This document shows, one piece after another, positions 7,784 through 9,164 of a DNA stretch of 9,164 nucleotides (position 1 is its first letter; each line of letters starts with the position of its first letter). Source of the DNA: an uncultured Collinsella sp. (GTDB taxonomy: Bacteria > Actinomycetota > Coriobacteriia > Coriobacteriales > Coriobacteriaceae); assembly GCA_900545995.1 (NCBI GenBank), contig URBM01000080.1:1-9164 (forward strand), given 5' to 3'. Below the pieces are notes generated by a model that was not told where the DNA came from, did no database searches, and was given only the letters and a program-made list of their open reading frames with translations. The position numbers were made by a program, and so were the translations under genes.

Positions 7784-8521
7784 CTATGCGCCGATGGCGC
7801 CGCCGCAGTATTCGCAGCGCCCACTGGCATCGGGAATGGTGGTGGCTCCGCAGAAGGGGCAGGTCACCGCGGTCTTGGGGGCCTTGGCGGCCACGACGCT
7901 GTCGCGCGTCTCCTGGCGCAGCTGCACCAGCGCGTCGCGGACCTCGGTTGCCTGGCGCTTGGCCTCGCGGTATTCGATGGAGCCGCGCTGATCGATGGTG
8001 GAGTCGTTCACGCGCAGGTTGATCTCGGTAAAGTACGGCGTGTTGACGTGGATGGTCAGATTAAAGTCGTAATCCAGGTCGTAGCGCGGCGGGTTGTAGC
8101 TCTCGCGCTCGCCGTCCTTGGTCTCGCGATAGATCTCGGTGCGATGCTCGTCGATATCCATATCGCAGCCGAGTACCTGCGAGAACTCGATGATGTCGGG
8201 ATTGGCGTCGCGCCAGCGGCTCTGCGAAGTGATGATCAGCAGGCCCGCGTCCTCATCGAGCATAATATTGGTGCGCCCGGCAGAAAGCGTGCGCGTGGGG
8301 TTGAACGAAGACAGGCGTTCGGCGTTGGCCTCGCGGTAGGCGAGTTGCTCACGGATGTCGTCCGCGGTGCTGGAGCGATAGCCGTGAAAGTAGGGGGAGA
8401 GCTTGCCGGCGCACTCTTTGCACAGGTAGCCTTCATTGATTTTTGTCTTACCTAGAAGTCCCAGCTCGGTACCGCAAATCGCGCACTCTTTCTTCTCGAA
8501 CATCTTGTCAAAGAAGCCCAT
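7784..8521 (-). CDS. DUF4428-like protein with zinc ribbons at both ends
   Basis: This 245-residue soluble protein starts MGFFDKMFEKKECAICG. The N-terminal ribbon uses C13/C16 and C34/C37 and matches the layout of the DUF4428 domain. A central region (about 50-190) has beta-type segments such as the INLRVND stretch and no known catalytic motif. It ends with a helical stretch (about 180-210) and a second ribbon at C221/C224-C236/C239 (CPFCGATT ... CEYCGGAI). No signal peptide or membrane helix is visible, so it is probably cytoplasmic and works through protein contacts. GGGAGG lies five bases before the ATG. It is the first gene of the minus-strand operon, 24 bases ahead of the TFIIB-type gene. 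No clear promoter could be picked in the repeat-bearing region upstream. Confidence 0.86.
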   Translation of the reverse strand: MGFFDKMFEKKECAICGTELGLLGKTKINEGYLCKECAGKLSPYFHGYRSSTADDIREQLAYREANAERLSSFNPTRTLSAGRTNIMLDEDAGLLIITSQSRWRDANPDIIEFSQVLGCDMDIDEHRTEIYRETKDGERESYNPPRYDLDYDFNLTIHVNTPYFTEINLRVNDSTIDQRGSIEYREAKRQATEVRDALVQLRQETRDSVVAAKAPKTAVTCPFCGATTIPDASGRCEYCGGAIGA

Positions 8522-8572
8522 GGCTGCCTCCCATCAACTGGTAGCGTGTGTCACTTTTGATGATGGGGGAGT

Positions 8573-8760
8573 GCGCGATCCTTCGCGATACCCAGACGGC
8601 TCAAGGAGTCTCCACAACTGGGACACATGGCCCATTTTTGACTAGTCATTGGGGACGTACTTAAACGACTAGTCGCGGGGGACACTCTTCGGCCACTCAT
8701 TGGGGACGTACTTAAATGAGTGGTAGTTGGAGACACTCCTGGCCGAGCTAGAGATCGCGC
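8573..8760. repeat. Nested fold-back element enclosing the repeats
   Basis: GCGCGATC (8573-8580) is inverted at 8753-8760 (GATCGCGC). AGGAGTCTCCACAACT (8604-8619) matches the reverse complement of 8725-8740 (AGGAGTGTCTCCAACT) apart from two 2-base gaps. The arms bracket the two inner hairpins symmetrically, so the whole stretch could fold into one branched structure or be a miniature mobile element. No target-site duplication was found. Confidence 0.45.
8640..8741. repeat. 51-bp tandem pair of hairpin repeats (REP/BIME-like)
   Basis: Two units repeat at an exact 51-base offset. Both share the core TCATTGGGGACGTACTTAAA (8646-8665 and 8697-8716) and a later GACACTC (8681-8687 and 8732-8738). 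Unit one is flanked by GACTAGTC on both sides (8640-8647, 8667-8674). Unit two has CCACTCATT paired with AATGAGTGG (8693-8701, 8715-8723). A partial third copy of the linker, GGGACACATGGCC, lies at 8620-8632. Different arms around the same loop fit the palindromic repeats mobilised by REP-associated Y1 transposases, but no transposase lies in the window. Confidence 0.7.
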
Positions 8761-8867
8761 GCGTCCCTTCTGGTCCATGCGGCTCAAAATCGCGGCGTGA
8801 TGTGGACGACTGGGGCCGAATTAGCAGCATTTCGAGTCTGACTCTGATATCGAGATTGGTTCTTTAT

Positions 8868-8878
8868 TAAAATAGAAT
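8868..8878 (+). promoter_or_regulatory. Putative -10 region of the truncated membrane-protein gene
   Basis: TAAAAT (8868-8873) overlaps TAGAAT (8873-8878, five of six consensus matches) in the only AT-rich patch of an otherwise GC-rich region, 30-40 bases before the ATG at 8909. No good -35 box is seen at standard spacing, so this is a composition and position call. Confidence 0.4.
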
Positions 8879-8908
8879 TCCAGACAATTGAGCGGCCGGG
8901 GGTTAACC

Positions 8909-9164
8909 ATGAGGGGCATGGGAGACACAACCTCATATTTGCGTCGGGGCATTCGGGAGATTATATGCCTGGCGCTGTTCTTCTTCACGTTTTTGACGTG
9001 CGAGTATCTCTTTGATGTGCGCATAGCCGAGTTCGTGCCATCGAGTGAGGTCGTTATCTACGAGAGTATCGTCGTCGGCGCGAGCGTGATTGGCTTTTTC
9101 GTGCGCCCATTTCTGTACTATCGCCGTCCCCAGACGATCGATGCGACGAGCGATATTACAGGCG
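8909..9164 (+). CDS. N-terminal part of a multi-pass membrane protein, cut by the window end
   Basis: An open frame starts at ATG 8909 and stays open for 85 codons to the window edge. GGGGG sits six bases upstream as a weak ribosome site; an in-frame ATG at 8918 is a less likely start. The peptide has a polar, basic beginning (LRRGIRE), then a hydrophobic helix (about 17-38, LALFFFTFLTCEYLF) and a second (about 46-66, through GASVIGFFV). A short basic segment (RPFLYYRRP) follows. This is how the many multi-helix Coriobacteriia regulators with a C-terminal LuxR helix-turn-helix begin, but that domain would lie outside the window, so a transporter or another membrane protein is equally possible. 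It is divergent from the zinc-ribbon operon and close to the repeat element. Confidence 0.65.
   Translation, partial: MRGMGDTTSYLRRGIREIICLALFFFTFLTCEYLFDVRIAEFVPSSEVVIYESIVVGASVIGFFVRPFLYYRRPQTIDATSDITG

Larger units (their letters stand above)
8522..8908. other. Gene-free divergent intergenic region with repeats
   Basis: These 387 bases separate two divergent genes. They contain a small hairpin (CGCGA, TCCT, TCGCG at 8574-8587), a tandem palindromic repeat pair (8640-8741), outer imperfect inverted repeats, and an AT-rich promoter-like stretch near 8855-8880. A 78-codon minus-strand frame (8551-8787) merely translates the repeats. No tRNA or clear promoter for the minus-strand operon was recognised. 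Confidence 0.7.

Noticed and set aside
7088..8455. 455-codon plus-strand open frame opposite the zinc-ribbon genes
   Set aside because: Same antisense artefact. It crosses the boundary between two real genes and has no recognisable domain.
8640..8741. CRISPR array
   Set aside because: Only two units, with the palindromic arms differing between units and no spacer-repeat pattern or cas genes.
8551..8787. 78-codon minus-strand frame with a CPSCG motif
   Set aside because: It is a translation of the 51-base repeats (51 is a multiple of three, so the frame stays open), with repeated Ser-Thr-Ser-Pro strings. The CxxC is probably chance.

Overview
The window looks like a chromosomal segment from a GC-rich Gram-positive gut actinobacterium, most probably a Coriobacteriia member close to Collinsella. 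This rests on overall composition and on gene types typical of that class: 7TM-type sensor proteins, NarL/LuxR regulators and multi-zinc-ribbon SPFH operons. It is inference, since no rRNA or marker gene is present.

Layout. Positions 1-207 hold a possible terminator of an upstream gene and a weak promoter. Positions 208-4120 (+) form a three-gene signalling operon with 4-base overlaps: a 7TM sensor protein with a degenerate, probably inactive kinase region, an apparently intact membrane histidine kinase of the NarX/DesK type, and a NarL/LuxR-type response regulator. A 15-bp perfect stem-loop at 4146-4180 separates it from the convergent minus-strand operon (8521 down to 4229). In transcription order this second operon encodes a DUF4428-like double zinc-ribbon protein, a TFIIB-type zinc-ribbon membrane protein, an SPFH (YdjI-like) protein ending in two zinc ribbons, and a two-domain lipoprotein. 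Positions 8522-8908 hold no convincing gene. They carry a 51-bp tandem repeat whose units are hairpins with different arms around the same loop, bracketed by larger imperfect inverted repeats, and an AT-rich putative promoter. The start of a membrane protein (8909 to the window end, +) is cut off by the edge.

How the genes may work together. The first operon reads as a membrane signal relay. The 7TM pseudokinase may sense or modulate, the second kinase has the phosphoacceptor His and ATP-binding motifs, and the regulator has the receiver Asp and a DNA-binding domain. The second operon resembles the SPFH and zinc-ribbon part of envelope-stress modules such as Bacillus ydjGHI, here without a visible PspA and with a lipoprotein added. 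That functional reading is a hypothesis. The most unusual non-coding structure is the REP/BIME-like element lying between two divergently transcribed genes.
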